Origin: an uncultured Lachnospiraceae bacterium | GTDB lineage: Bacteria; Bacillota; Clostridia; Lachnospirales; Lachnospiraceae | Direction of reading: 5' to 3' | NCBI GenBank assembly: GCA_905203555.1 | Contig: CAJKWK010000035.1 | Span: 1-28,334, forward strand | DNA: 28,334 nt | Shown here: piece by piece, positions 14,846 through 22,842 of the stretch | Numbering within the stretch: the first letter of the stretch is position 1 | Layout: each line of letters opens with the position of its first letter | The notes under the pieces: generated by a model | The model's database searches: none | What the model saw: the letters and a program-made list of their open reading frames with translations, nothing else | Told to the model about the DNA's origin: nothing | Translations under genes and position numbers: made by a program

Positions 14846-15715
14846 TCACAGAAAATACAAATTTTCGATTTCTTTCGCTGCCGGCGTATTTGCCACTCCG
14901 CCTTCTCCTGTTTCTCTCAGTGAACTATGCATCGCCTCTCCTATTTCACGCATGGCATCAATGACTTGGTCCGGTGGAATCCGGCTCGTAATTCCTGCCA
15001 ACGCCATATCTGCACTTGCCAGTGCATTGACAGCACCGATTACATTTCGCTTTACACATGGAACCTCTACCAGACCTGCCACCGGATCACAAACCAATCC
15101 AAGCAGGTTTTTCAGCGCCATTCCTGCCGCATGCATAATCTGTTCTGAATCTCCTCCCTGCAAACTGACAAGCGCCCCAGCCGCCATCGCAGATGCCGAA
15201 CCGATCTCAGCCTGACACCCGCCTGCCGCACCTGCAATAAATGCCCTCGCCGCAATTACTTGACCAATGCCAGCCGCCACATATAAACTTTGTATAATCT
15301 GCTCTTCACTTACCTTGCCATCCTGATACAATGGAACCAATACCGCCGGCAATACTCCGCAGGCTCCTGCTGTTGGAGCTGCCACAATCCGCTTCATACA
15401 GGCATTCGACTCTCCCATCTGTAGTGCATGAGCTATGACACGTGAAGTAAAATCTCCGCTAAGCGTAGTTCCTTTTTTGCGGTATGTCTCCATTTTCCCG
15501 CCCATACCGCCAACCAGACCGCTGTTGGAAATTAACGTTTCATCATACTCCTCACTTGCGGAAAGCATGGCTTTCCACATGTCACGCATGGATTCCACAG
15601 ACTCCTGTTCTGTCACTGTCCGTTCATTAACATCATCCAGCATGACAGCACGCCAAAAGGGTTCTTCATGTTTTTTTCCATATTCTGCGATTTCATCCAA
15701 TGACTGATATGCCAT
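14846..15715 (-). CDS. sdaAA: L-serine dehydratase, iron-sulfur type, alpha subunit
   Basis: A 289-residue subunit of the oxygen-sensitive [4Fe-4S] L-serine deaminase, which turns L-serine into pyruvate and ammonia. Cluster-region cysteines lie in NACMKRIVAAPTAGACGVLP, GLVCDPVAGLVEVPC and the glycine-rich AGAAGGCQAEIGSASAMAAG, as in the family. I use the ATG at 15715, behind GGAGG within the end of sdaAB; stop and start are one base apart, so the subunits are made together. Length is normal for the two-subunit form of Firmicutes; enterobacteria fuse the halves. It supports amino-acid fermentation together with gdhA next door. Confidence 0.95.
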   Translation of the reverse strand: MAYQSLDEIAEYGKKHEEPFWRAVMLDDVNERTVTEQESVESMRDMWKAMLSASEEYDETLISNSGLVGGMGGKMETYRKKGTTLSGDFTSRVIAHALQMGESNACMKRIVAAPTAGACGVLPAVLVPLYQDGKVSEEQIIQSLYVAAGIGQVIAARAFIAGAAGGCQAEIGSASAMAAGALVSLQGGDSEQIMHAAGMALKNLLGLVCDPVAGLVEVPCVKRNVIGAVNALASADMALAGITSRIPPDQVIDAMREIGEAMHSSLRETGEGGVANTPAAKEIENLYFL

Positions 15716-15716
15716 A

Positions 15717-16382
15717 TTATACCTCCGCTCCATTCAAATAAGTAACTTTCATAATCCCCGGTTTCTGCTCCAGCCAACGAACAGCCTCTTCCGGCACCGG
15801 TTGGTCTATCTCAATAACCATCACCGCATCGCCGCCCCGCTTATTTCGATATAACTGCAGCGTTGCAATATTGATATTTCGTTTTGCAAGCATCGTTGTA
15901 ACCTCAGATACATGTCCCGGATGATCTTGGTTGTGGACAATCAGTGTTGGACCCTCTCCTGTACAATTTACTGTAATACCGTCCAGCTTATTGATCAAGA
16001 TCCGTCCGCCTCCTACAGAAGATGCCTGAACCTCCAGTCGGTTTCCCTCTCGATCAGTAACATACAGTCTTGCTGTGTTCGGATGTGCTCCTGCAATCTG
16101 CACGTTTTCAATTGAAAATAAAACTCCCTGTTTTGCAGCTATTTCAAAACTTTCCGGTATACGCATATCATCTGGTTTCATCCCCAATAACCCGGCTACC
16201 AATGCCCGATCTGTACCATGACCACGTCCGGTTGCCGCAAAAGATCCATGCAAGCCAATCTCCGCCTTTACCGGTGTACTTCCCAATAATGTTCTTGTTA
16301 TATAACCGATCCGGACTGCCCCTGCAGTGTGAGAACTGGAAGGACCTACCATAACCGGTCCCAGAATATCAAATAAATTCAT
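15717..16382 (-). CDS. sdaAB: L-serine dehydratase, iron-sulfur type, beta subunit
   Basis: A 221-residue partner subunit of SdaAA. The N-terminus has the family signature LFDILGPVMVGPSSSHTAGA, and the C-terminal 70 residues form an ACT domain (HNQDHPGHVSEVTTMLAKRN) that probably binds serine as a regulator. I chose the ATG at 16382, nine bases after AGAGGAG; the frame can be extended to 16430 but those residues are not family-like. It is the first gene of sdaAB-sdaAA. A TATACT at 16458-16453 could be its -10 box, but no good -35 is present. Confidence 0.93.
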   Translation of the reverse strand: MNLFDILGPVMVGPSSSHTAGAVRIGYITRTLLGSTPVKAEIGLHGSFAATGRGHGTDRALVAGLLGMKPDDMRIPESFEIAAKQGVLFSIENVQIAGAHPNTARLYVTDREGNRLEVQASSVGGGRILINKLDGITVNCTGEGPTLIVHNQDHPGHVSEVTTMLAKRNINIATLQLYRNKRGGDAVMVIEIDQPVPEEAVRWLEQKPGIMKVTYLNGAEV

Positions 16383-16520
16383 TCCTGATAACTCCTCTGT
16401 TGTAATTAAATTCCTTACGATTCTTCTCATTCATTTTCTCTAACTAACATATAGTATATCAAATCAACCTAGAAATATCCACAAAAATCAATCGCTACCT
16501 ATATATGCCTTATACATATA

Positions 16521-16556
16521 AAAACTCTGAAAGACTAAGTCTCCCAGAGTTTTTAT
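16521..16556. terminator. bidirectional terminator after gdhA
   Basis: AAAACTCTG (16521-16529) pairs with CAGAGTTTT (16545-16553), and AGACT pairs with AGTCT inside it, giving a 14-bp stem with a small symmetric internal loop. A-run and T-run flanks are present on both sides. It ends gdhA transcription and isolates sdaAB. Confidence 0.88.
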
Positions 16557-16620
16557 ACTTATATGAATGTTCATTATGAAATAAAAGTCTAAAATCAAAG
16601 ATTTCGCTTTTGCCTATGAA

Positions 16621-17955
16621 TTAAACAACTCCCTGAGCAGTCATTGCATCTACAACTTTCTCAAATCCTGCAATGTTAGCGCCCACTACGAAATTGCCTT
16701 TAAATCCATATTTTTCTGCTGCATTATAAGCATTATGGCAAATATTAACCATGATATCTTTTAATTTTGCATCTACTTCTTCAAATGACCAGCTCAGACG
16801 CTCGCTATTCTGAGACATCTCTAATGCTGATGTTGCAACACCGCCGGCATTTGCAGCTTTACCCGGTGCAAAAATAACTCCATTCTCCTGCAGATACTCG
16901 GTTGCTTCTATTGTAGTCGGCATATTTGCACCTTCTGCAACAGCAGTTACACCATTTGCTACTAATGCTTTTGCATCTTCCAGAAGAAGTTCATTCTGTG
17001 TTGCACAAGGAAGAGCAATATCTACCTTTACAGTCCATACGCCTCTTCCTTCATGATATTCTGAGTTTGGACGATATTTCTTGTACTCTGTCAGTCTTGC
17101 ACGATTTACTTCTTTGATTTCCTTCAATGCTGCAACATCGATTCCTTCCGGATCGTATACCCAACCAGTAGAATCACTTGCTGTTACAACTTTTGCACCC
17201 AGCTCCTGTGCTTTTTCAATCGCATAAATTGCCACATTTCCGGAACCGGAAACAGAAACCGTCTTACCTGCCAGCTCGATTCCATTCAGTTTTAACATCT
17301 CCTGTGTAAAATACAGAAGTCCATATCCTGTAGCTTCTTTACGAGCCAGAGAACCGCCGTAACTCAAGCCTTTACCGGTCAGCACACCTTCGTAAACGCC
17401 ACGAATTCTCTTATACTGACCAAACAAATATCCGATTTCTCTTGCACCTGTTCCAATATCTCCTGCCGGAACATCAGTATCTGCTCCAATATATTTGCAA
17501 AGTTCTGTCATAAAACTCTGGCAGAAAGCCATCACTTCTCTGTCTGATTTTCCCTTTGGATCAAAGTCAGAACCACCTTTACCACCGCCGATCGGGAGTC
17601 CTGTCAAAGAGTTCTTAAATACCTGCTCAAATCCAAGGAACTTGATAATACCAAGATTTACAGAAGGATGCAGACGAAGTCCCCCTTTATAAGGTCCGAT
17701 AGAACTGTTGAACTGTACACGATATCCTGTATTTACCTGTACCTGACCATTATCATCAACCCATGGTACGCGGAATTTAAACTGTCTTTCCGGTTCCACC
17801 AGTCTTTCCAAAAGAGCTTCCCTACGGAATTTCTCTTCATTTGCTTCAATCACAACTCTCAGAGATTCCAGTACTTCCTTCACTGCCTGATGGAATTCCG
17901 GTTCTGCAGGATTCTTTTTTACTACTAATTCAATGACTTCATCTACATATGACAT
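16621..17955 (-). CDS. gdhA: glutamate dehydrogenase, hexameric class I
   Basis: A 444-residue enzyme interconverting glutamate with 2-oxoglutarate and ammonia. The active-site block is GGGKGGSDFDPKGKSD, with GPYKGGLRLHPSVN before it and the PAGDIGTGAREIGYLFGQY block after; the Rossmann part starts at KTVSVSGSGNVAIYAIEKA. The size fits the hexameric 450-residue class. NAD or NADP preference cannot be read with confidence. I use the ATG at 17955, nine bases after GGAGG; an ATG at 17961 is too close to it. It is a single-gene unit with its own promoter and terminator. Beside sdaAA/sdaAB it points to active amino-acid metabolism. Confidence 0.95.
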   Translation of the reverse strand: MSYVDEVIELVVKKNPAEPEFHQAVKEVLESLRVVIEANEEKFRREALLERLVEPERQFKFRVPWVDDNGQVQVNTGYRVQFNSSIGPYKGGLRLHPSVNLGIIKFLGFEQVFKNSLTGLPIGGGKGGSDFDPKGKSDREVMAFCQSFMTELCKYIGADTDVPAGDIGTGAREIGYLFGQYKRIRGVYEGVLTGKGLSYGGSLARKEATGYGLLYFTQEMLKLNGIELAGKTVSVSGSGNVAIYAIEKAQELGAKVVTASDSTGWVYDPEGIDVAALKEIKEVNRARLTEYKKYRPNSEYHEGRGVWTVKVDIALPCATQNELLLEDAKALVANGVTAVAEGANMPTTIEATEYLQENGVIFAPGKAANAGGVATSALEMSQNSERLSWSFEEVDAKLKDIMVNICHNAYNAAEKYGFKGNFVVGANIAGFEKVVDAMTAQGVV

Positions 17956-17962
17956 CACCATT

Positions 17963-18003
17963 TACCTCCTTTAAATGATAATCAGATAAAGATTATATCT
18001 GAT
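17963..18003 (-). repeat. GATAAT/ATCTGA-rich inverted repeats in the gdhA leader
   Basis: The gdhA leader holds TCAGAT paired with ATCTGA and outer GATAA/TTATC arms, repeated with small changes within about 40 bases between promoter and ribosome site. It could be a hairpin or a protein site; no known riboswitch was recognised. Confidence 0.4.
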
Positions 18004-18027
18004 ATCTTATCTTTTTCTTACTCGTAT

Positions 18028-18056
18028 ATTTTATCCGCTTCATGTCAGCTTGTCAA
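18028..18056 (-). promoter_or_regulatory. promoter of gdhA
   Basis: A perfect TTGACA (18056-18051) and TAAAAT (18033-18028) are spaced by 17 bp on the minus strand, giving a leader of about 70 bases before gdhA. Confidence 0.85.
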
Positions 18057-18147
18057 TCAAAAAATTTATGATTTTACAGTTTTACCGCTTTAGTGTAGTG
18101 AATCATCTTTTCTTTGGTTATTTTACATAAAGCATTCTTCATGCATT

Positions 18148-18182
18148 AAAAATGGAGCATCGGATTGCCGATACTCCATTTA
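18148..18182 (-). terminator. terminator of rpsU
   Basis: On the minus strand AAATGGAG...CTCCATTT arms (18181-18174 with 18157-18150) and an inner ATCGG/CCGAT stem form a strong hairpin followed by a run of T, 11 bases after the rpsU stop codon. Confidence 0.88.
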
Positions 18183-18192
18183 ACTGCACATA

Positions 18193-18369
18193 TTAGTTAT
18201 ACTTACGTTTTCTAGCAGCTTCAGATTTCTTTTTACGTCTTACGCTTGGCTTTTCGTAGTGTTCTCTCTTACGAATCTCCTGCTGAATGCCAGCTTTCGC
18301 ACAGTTTCTTTTGAATCTGCGTAAAGCACTATCCAACGTTTCGTTTTCTTTAACGATTACATTTGACAT
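18193..18369 (-). CDS. rpsU: small ribosomal subunit protein bS21
   Basis: A 58-residue, very basic protein reading MSNVIVKENETLDSALRRFK at the start and ending in RRKKKSEAARKRKYN, a clear bS21. It joins the 30S subunit near the anti-Shine-Dalgarno end of 16S rRNA and aids initiation. The length is normal. AGGTGTGAG lies before the ATG and a stronger GGAGG about 15 bases upstream. It has its own promoter (18449-18476) and terminator. The usual Firmicute neighbour yqeY is absent; here alaS is upstream instead, 157 bp away. Confidence 0.96.
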   Translation of the reverse strand: MSNVIVKENETLDSALRRFKRNCAKAGIQQEIRKREHYEKPSVRRKKKSEAARKRKYN

Positions 18370-18448
18370 AGTCTCACACCTAACCTCCCCTCCAGCCTTG
18401 TATTGTGCATCATACGACTGTTCGGGTATATTTATTGCACTACAAAAG

Positions 18449-18476
18449 ATTATAACATATTTTTTCAGTACGTCAA
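18449..18476 (-). promoter_or_regulatory. promoter of rpsU
   Basis: TTGACG (18476-18471) and a perfect TATAAT (18454-18449) with TG one base upstream (extended -10) are spaced by 16 bp on the minus strand. The -35 lies in the loop of an inverted repeat with arms ATTTTTTCAG and CTGAAAAAAT, which may help end alaS transcripts. Confidence 0.82.
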
Positions 18477-18526
18477 CTATTTCCTGCTGAAAAAATCATA
18501 TTTTTTCTCTTTTTTTGCCAAAAAGC

Positions 18527-21181
18527 CTATGCCAGCTGTTCTGCAAGTACTTCTGCTGCTTTTGAAAGTGCGTCTGCAATCCCCGCCGGGTTTTTACCTC
18601 CAGCCTGTGCCATGTTCGGTCTTCCGCCGCCGCCACCGCCAATGCATCCGGCAATTGCTTTTACAAGATTTCCCGCATGAGCACCATTCTTCATTGCACC
18701 ATCTGTAGCCGTTACCATCAGATTTACTTTTCCGCCATTAGCAGATGCCAGAACTACAACGCCTTCTCCCAGTTTCTCCTTCATCTGATCTCCGAGATCT
18801 CGCAGTCCATTCATGTCGATGTCATTCAGTTCTGCCGCAAGAAGTTTTACTCCTGCAATCTCCTGCACCTGATCCATAACATCTCCGGCTGCCTCCTGTG
18901 CCATCTTGCTCTTTAAGCTCTCTACTTCACTGTGAAGTGTTTTATTCTCAGCGATAACATGAGCAATCTTCTCTGAAAGCGTATCCGGTGTTGCTTTCAC
19001 CAGTTTTGCAGCTTCGTGTATTTTCTCTTCCAAATCGTCATAATATTTTAATAATCCTGTTGAGGTCAATGCTTCAATTCGACGTACACCTGCAGCCACT
19101 CCGGTTTCAGAAACAATCTTCAGTGCCATGATTTCAGAAGTATTCTTGACATGAGTTCCGCCACAAAATTCAATCGAGTAATCTCCCATATTGACAACGC
19201 GAACAACATCTCCGTACTTTTCTCCAAACAACGCCTGAGCCCCTGTTTTCTTTGCTTCTTCAATCGGCATATTTTTAATATCTACAGAATATGCCTTGGA
19301 AATGCTTTCATTGACAAGTTTTTCCACCTGTTTCAATTCTTCCTCTGTCAAAGCAGAAAAATGGGTGAAATCAAAACGCAGACGATCTTCATTCACACTG
19401 GATCCGGCCTGTTCAACATGAGTTCCCAGAACTGTACGTAACGCCTTCTGAAGTAAGTGTGTGGCACTGTGATTTCTTGCTGAAAGTGCACGTTTCTCCG
19501 CATCAACTTCCATTGTTACAGAATCTCCGACTTTAAGCATACCTTTCATAACTTGTCCAATATGTCCAATCTTACCCCCCAATAACTTGATGGTATCCTC
19601 TACACGAAATTCTCCTGTTTCTGTACGAATTACACCAGTGTCTGCTTCCTGTCCTCCACTGGTTGCATAGAACGGAGTTTCCTTTACAATAATCGTTCCC
19701 TTTTCTCCATCTGAAAGTGCATCTGTTACTTCTGCATCTTTCTGTGACGCATCAGTTGTCATGGCAGAGATCTCAGAAACATAAGTCAAATGATCATATC
19801 CTACAAATGTAGATTCCAGTTTTGTATCTAACTGATCATATACACTTGCTTCTTTTCCGGACATTGCATGTACACCAAACGTTCCTTCTGATTTTGCGCG
19901 CTGTTCCTGCTGTGCCTTTTTGAACCCTTCTTCGTCATAAGTCAGTCCTTTTTCTTCCAGAATCTCGCTGGTCAGATCTACCGGGAAACCATAAGTATCG
20001 TACAACTTAAACGCATTTTCACCGGAAAGAACTTTTTCTCCGTTCTTTTCCATTTCAGCTTCCATTTCAGCAAGAATAGAAAGTCCCTGATCAATCGTCA
20101 TATTGAATTTGGATTCTTCCTTAGCAATAACATTAAATATAAACTCTTTCTTTTCTTCCAGTTCCGGATATCCATCCTTTGAACCTTCAATGACAGTTGT
20201 TGCCAGCTCTACAAGAAATGCTCCCTGAATTCCCAAAAGTCTTCCATGTCTGCATGCCCGGCGAAGAAGACGACGCAGCACATATCCCCGTCCACTGTTA
20301 GATGGCATAATTCCATCAGAAATCATAAATGTAACAGAACGTACATGATCAGTTACAACACGAATGGATACATCATTGTTATACTCTGCTCCGTAAGTTT
20401 TACCTGACAATCTGCACACATGATCACGCAGAGCCTTAATGGTATCTACATCAAAAATAGAATCCACATCCTGTACAACAGATGCAAGACGTTCCAATCC
20501 CATTCCTGTATCAATGTTTTTCTGGATCAAATCGGTATAATTGCCATGTCCGTCATTGTTAAACTGAGAAAATACGTTATTCCATATCTCCATATAACGA
20601 TCGCACTCGCATCCTACCGTACAATCCGGTTTTCCACATCCGTATTTTTCTCCTCTGTCATAATAAATCTCTGAACATGGTCCGCATGGTCCGGAACCAT
20701 GCTCCCAGAAATTATCTTCCTTACCGAAACGGAAGATACGTTCTGCCGGAATGCCCATCTTTTTATTCCAGATTTCAAACGCTTCATCATCCTCTTCATA
20801 CACAGATGGATATAACCGATCCGGGTCCAGGCCCACAACTTCTGTTAAAAACTCCCATGACCATTCAATTGCTTCATTTTTAAAATAATCTCCAAAAGAG
20901 AAGTTTCCAAGCATCTCAAAAAATGTACCATGTCGAGCAGTTTTTCCTACATTTTCAATATCACCGGTACGAATACACTTCTGACAAGTTGTCACACGTG
21001 TTCTCGGCGGGATCTCCTGCCCTGTAAAATATGGTTTCAATGGTGCCATACCGGAATTGATAAGCAAAAGGCTCTTATCATTGTGTGGTACAAGCGAAAA
21101 ACTCTTCATTGCAAGATGTCCCTTGCTTTCAAAAAACTCCAGAAACATCTTTCTCAATTCATTAACTCCATACGACTGCAT
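18527..21181 (-). CDS. alaS: alanyl-tRNA synthetase
   Basis: An 884-residue class-II synthetase charging tRNA-Ala. The N-terminal catalytic domain starts with the typical ELRKMFLEFFESKGH and contains the motif NSGMAPLKPYFTGQE. The editing domain has the zinc-site pieces HSATHLL and CGGTHV, and the C-terminal oligomerisation domain ends with GCIGGGGGGRPNMAQAGG. Length is normal. The ATG follows GGAGG by nine bases. It has its own promoter at 21244-21272 and only about 60 leader bases, so there is no room for the T-box that controls alaS in many Firmicutes. Confidence 0.97.
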   Translation of the reverse strand: MQSYGVNELRKMFLEFFESKGHLAMKSFSLVPHNDKSLLLINSGMAPLKPYFTGQEIPPRTRVTTCQKCIRTGDIENVGKTARHGTFFEMLGNFSFGDYFKNEAIEWSWEFLTEVVGLDPDRLYPSVYEEDDEAFEIWNKKMGIPAERIFRFGKEDNFWEHGSGPCGPCSEIYYDRGEKYGCGKPDCTVGCECDRYMEIWNNVFSQFNNDGHGNYTDLIQKNIDTGMGLERLASVVQDVDSIFDVDTIKALRDHVCRLSGKTYGAEYNNDVSIRVVTDHVRSVTFMISDGIMPSNSGRGYVLRRLLRRACRHGRLLGIQGAFLVELATTVIEGSKDGYPELEEKKEFIFNVIAKEESKFNMTIDQGLSILAEMEAEMEKNGEKVLSGENAFKLYDTYGFPVDLTSEILEEKGLTYDEEGFKKAQQEQRAKSEGTFGVHAMSGKEASVYDQLDTKLESTFVGYDHLTYVSEISAMTTDASQKDAEVTDALSDGEKGTIIVKETPFYATSGGQEADTGVIRTETGEFRVEDTIKLLGGKIGHIGQVMKGMLKVGDSVTMEVDAEKRALSARNHSATHLLQKALRTVLGTHVEQAGSSVNEDRLRFDFTHFSALTEEELKQVEKLVNESISKAYSVDIKNMPIEEAKKTGAQALFGEKYGDVVRVVNMGDYSIEFCGGTHVKNTSEIMALKIVSETGVAAGVRRIEALTSTGLLKYYDDLEEKIHEAAKLVKATPDTLSEKIAHVIAENKTLHSEVESLKSKMAQEAAGDVMDQVQEIAGVKLLAAELNDIDMNGLRDLGDQMKEKLGEGVVVLASANGGKVNLMVTATDGAMKNGAHAGNLVKAIAGCIGGGGGGRPNMAQAGGKNPAGIADALSKAAEVLAEQLA

Positions 21182-21243
21182 AGTCTTTATCCTCCTGGTT
21201 TCTATCTTTCCAAATTAATTATTCTAGATAATGCCTAACGCTT

Positions 21244-21272
21244 ATAATATCATAGCCCCAGAATTTTTTCAA
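21244..21272 (-). promoter_or_regulatory. promoter of alaS
   Basis: TTGAAA (21272-21267) and TATTAT (21249-21244) are spaced by 17 bp on the minus strand, about 60 bases before the alaS ATG and 28 bases after the hydrogenase stop. Confidence 0.75.
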
Positions 21273-21299
21273 ATAAAATCCTAACTTTACTTCAGCTCT

Positions 21300-22811
21300 T
21301 TACTTTAATTCTATTTTTTCCAGTTCTTTTGACGGTATCGGCGTACTGGAATTACTTACATAAGCACTCAATAGTTTTTTCGCCTTCGCTACCGGAATGT
21401 TAGTTCCTGCTCCTGCAATACATCCACCCGGACATCCCATTCCTTCAATCAGACAGCCATTCATTTTTCCTGCTTTGGCAAGTGCTAATGTCTTCTTACA
21501 CTCTGCCAGACCTTCTGCATGTTCAATATTGACCTGTACATCCGGATAGTATTCGTTAATGCATTTTTCAATAGATTCTGCAACACCGCCTGCGTATCCA
21601 TATCTTCTTCCTGCTCCTGTAGCATCATGGAAAGAAGACTCTGCTTCATATTTTGTAATATCAATGTTTTTCGCATCAAACATTGCCTGCAGCTCTTCAT
21701 AAGTTACTACAAAATCTACATCACTTCGCACAGTTCTTCTGGAGGCTTCCAGTTTCTTTGCCGCACATGGTCCGATAAAGACAACTTTCGCATCCGGATG
21801 TTCCTGCTTGATCGTACGTGCTGTTGCAACCATTGGCGTCAATTCCTGAGAAATCTGATCAATCATTTCCGGGAAATACTTCTTTGCCATCATTGCCCAG
21901 GAAGGACAACAGGAAGTCAATAAAAATGGCAGCTCTCCGGTCACCACTTTTTCTATATAGTGATGCGCCTCTGCAATCGCGCCGATATCTGCGCCCAAAG
22001 CCACCTCGTAGACTTCGGAAAATCCGAGTTCCTGAAGTGCTGCTTTGATGTTACGTGGTGTTATATTGTCTCCAAACTGACCTACAAATGCCGGTGCGAT
22101 CTCAGCAACGACCTTATCTCCATCGGATAAAGCATGTGCCAACTGAAAAATCTGAGACTTATCTGATATTGCGCCGAACGGACAGCTTACCATACACATA
22201 CCGCAAGACACACACTTCTCCGGATCAATATATGCGCGTCCATGTTTATCTGTTCCAATTGCATTTACTCCACATGCAGCCTTGCATGGACGTTCTTTTT
22301 TAGCGATTGCATCATACGGACAGGCGGATTTACATTTTCCGCACTTAATACATTTCGATTGATCAATATATGATTTTCCATCTACAAACGAAATTGCTCC
22401 TTTTGGGCATACCTGCATACATGGATGTGCCAGACAGCCGCGACACATATTACTGACCTCATAGCCATTTTCCTCACAGCCGTCACATGCAGATGGAATT
22501 ACCTGCATCAGCGGTGGCTCATAGTATTTTTCAGAAATATTACTTGCTTCTACACCGGCTGTCAAAGGCGTCGGCTGATCTTCCGGACGCAGGGATAATC
22601 CCATTGCCAGACGCAGTCGTTCTCGCACAATTGCTCTGGAACGATACGTACTCTCTCTGTATTTTTCTGTATCATCATTTACGATCATATACGGAATCAT
22701 TTCCATATCATCTTTTAATGATGCTGTATCCTCTTTAAATCCCAGCTTGGCAACTTCTGTAAATACTCTGTTTCGAATATAACGTACCGGTGTGTCAATT
22801 CCTCTTAACAT
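21300..22811 (-). CDS. [FeFe] hydrogenase, group B-like
   Basis: A 503-residue iron-only hydrogenase. The N-terminal part carries a six-Cys stretch (C109, C112, C123, C126, C131, C135) and further [4Fe-4S] sites at C154/157/160/164 and C200/203/206/210. The H-cluster domain has P1 TSCCPSW (299-305, including the proton-relay cysteine), P2 IGPCAAKK (346-353) and P3 EGMGCPGGC (456-464). GPC in place of MPC and MGC in place of MAC are what I recall of group B rather than the fermentative group A enzymes. The protein is soluble, with no partner subunit nearby. AGGAGGG precedes the ATG. The gene begins 31 bp after metH and may be on that transcript. Electron donor and direction are unknown. Confidence 0.88.
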   Translation of the reverse strand: MLRGIDTPVRYIRNRVFTEVAKLGFKEDTASLKDDMEMIPYMIVNDDTEKYRESTYRSRAIVRERLRLAMGLSLRPEDQPTPLTAGVEASNISEKYYEPPLMQVIPSACDGCEENGYEVSNMCRGCLAHPCMQVCPKGAISFVDGKSYIDQSKCIKCGKCKSACPYDAIAKKERPCKAACGVNAIGTDKHGRAYIDPEKCVSCGMCMVSCPFGAISDKSQIFQLAHALSDGDKVVAEIAPAFVGQFGDNITPRNIKAALQELGFSEVYEVALGADIGAIAEAHHYIEKVVTGELPFLLTSCCPSWAMMAKKYFPEMIDQISQELTPMVATARTIKQEHPDAKVVFIGPCAAKKLEASRRTVRSDVDFVVTYEELQAMFDAKNIDITKYEAESSFHDATGAGRRYGYAGGVAESIEKCINEYYPDVQVNIEHAEGLAECKKTLALAKAGKMNGCLIEGMGCPGGCIAGAGTNIPVAKAKKLLSAYVSNSSTPIPSKELEKIELK

Positions 22812-22842
22812 TTATAAACCCTCCTATCTCTTCCTTGTTCTA

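Noticed and set aside
17956..18030. Riboswitch in the gdhA leader
   Set aside because: Only short AT-rich inverted repeats; no conserved aptamer core that I recognise.
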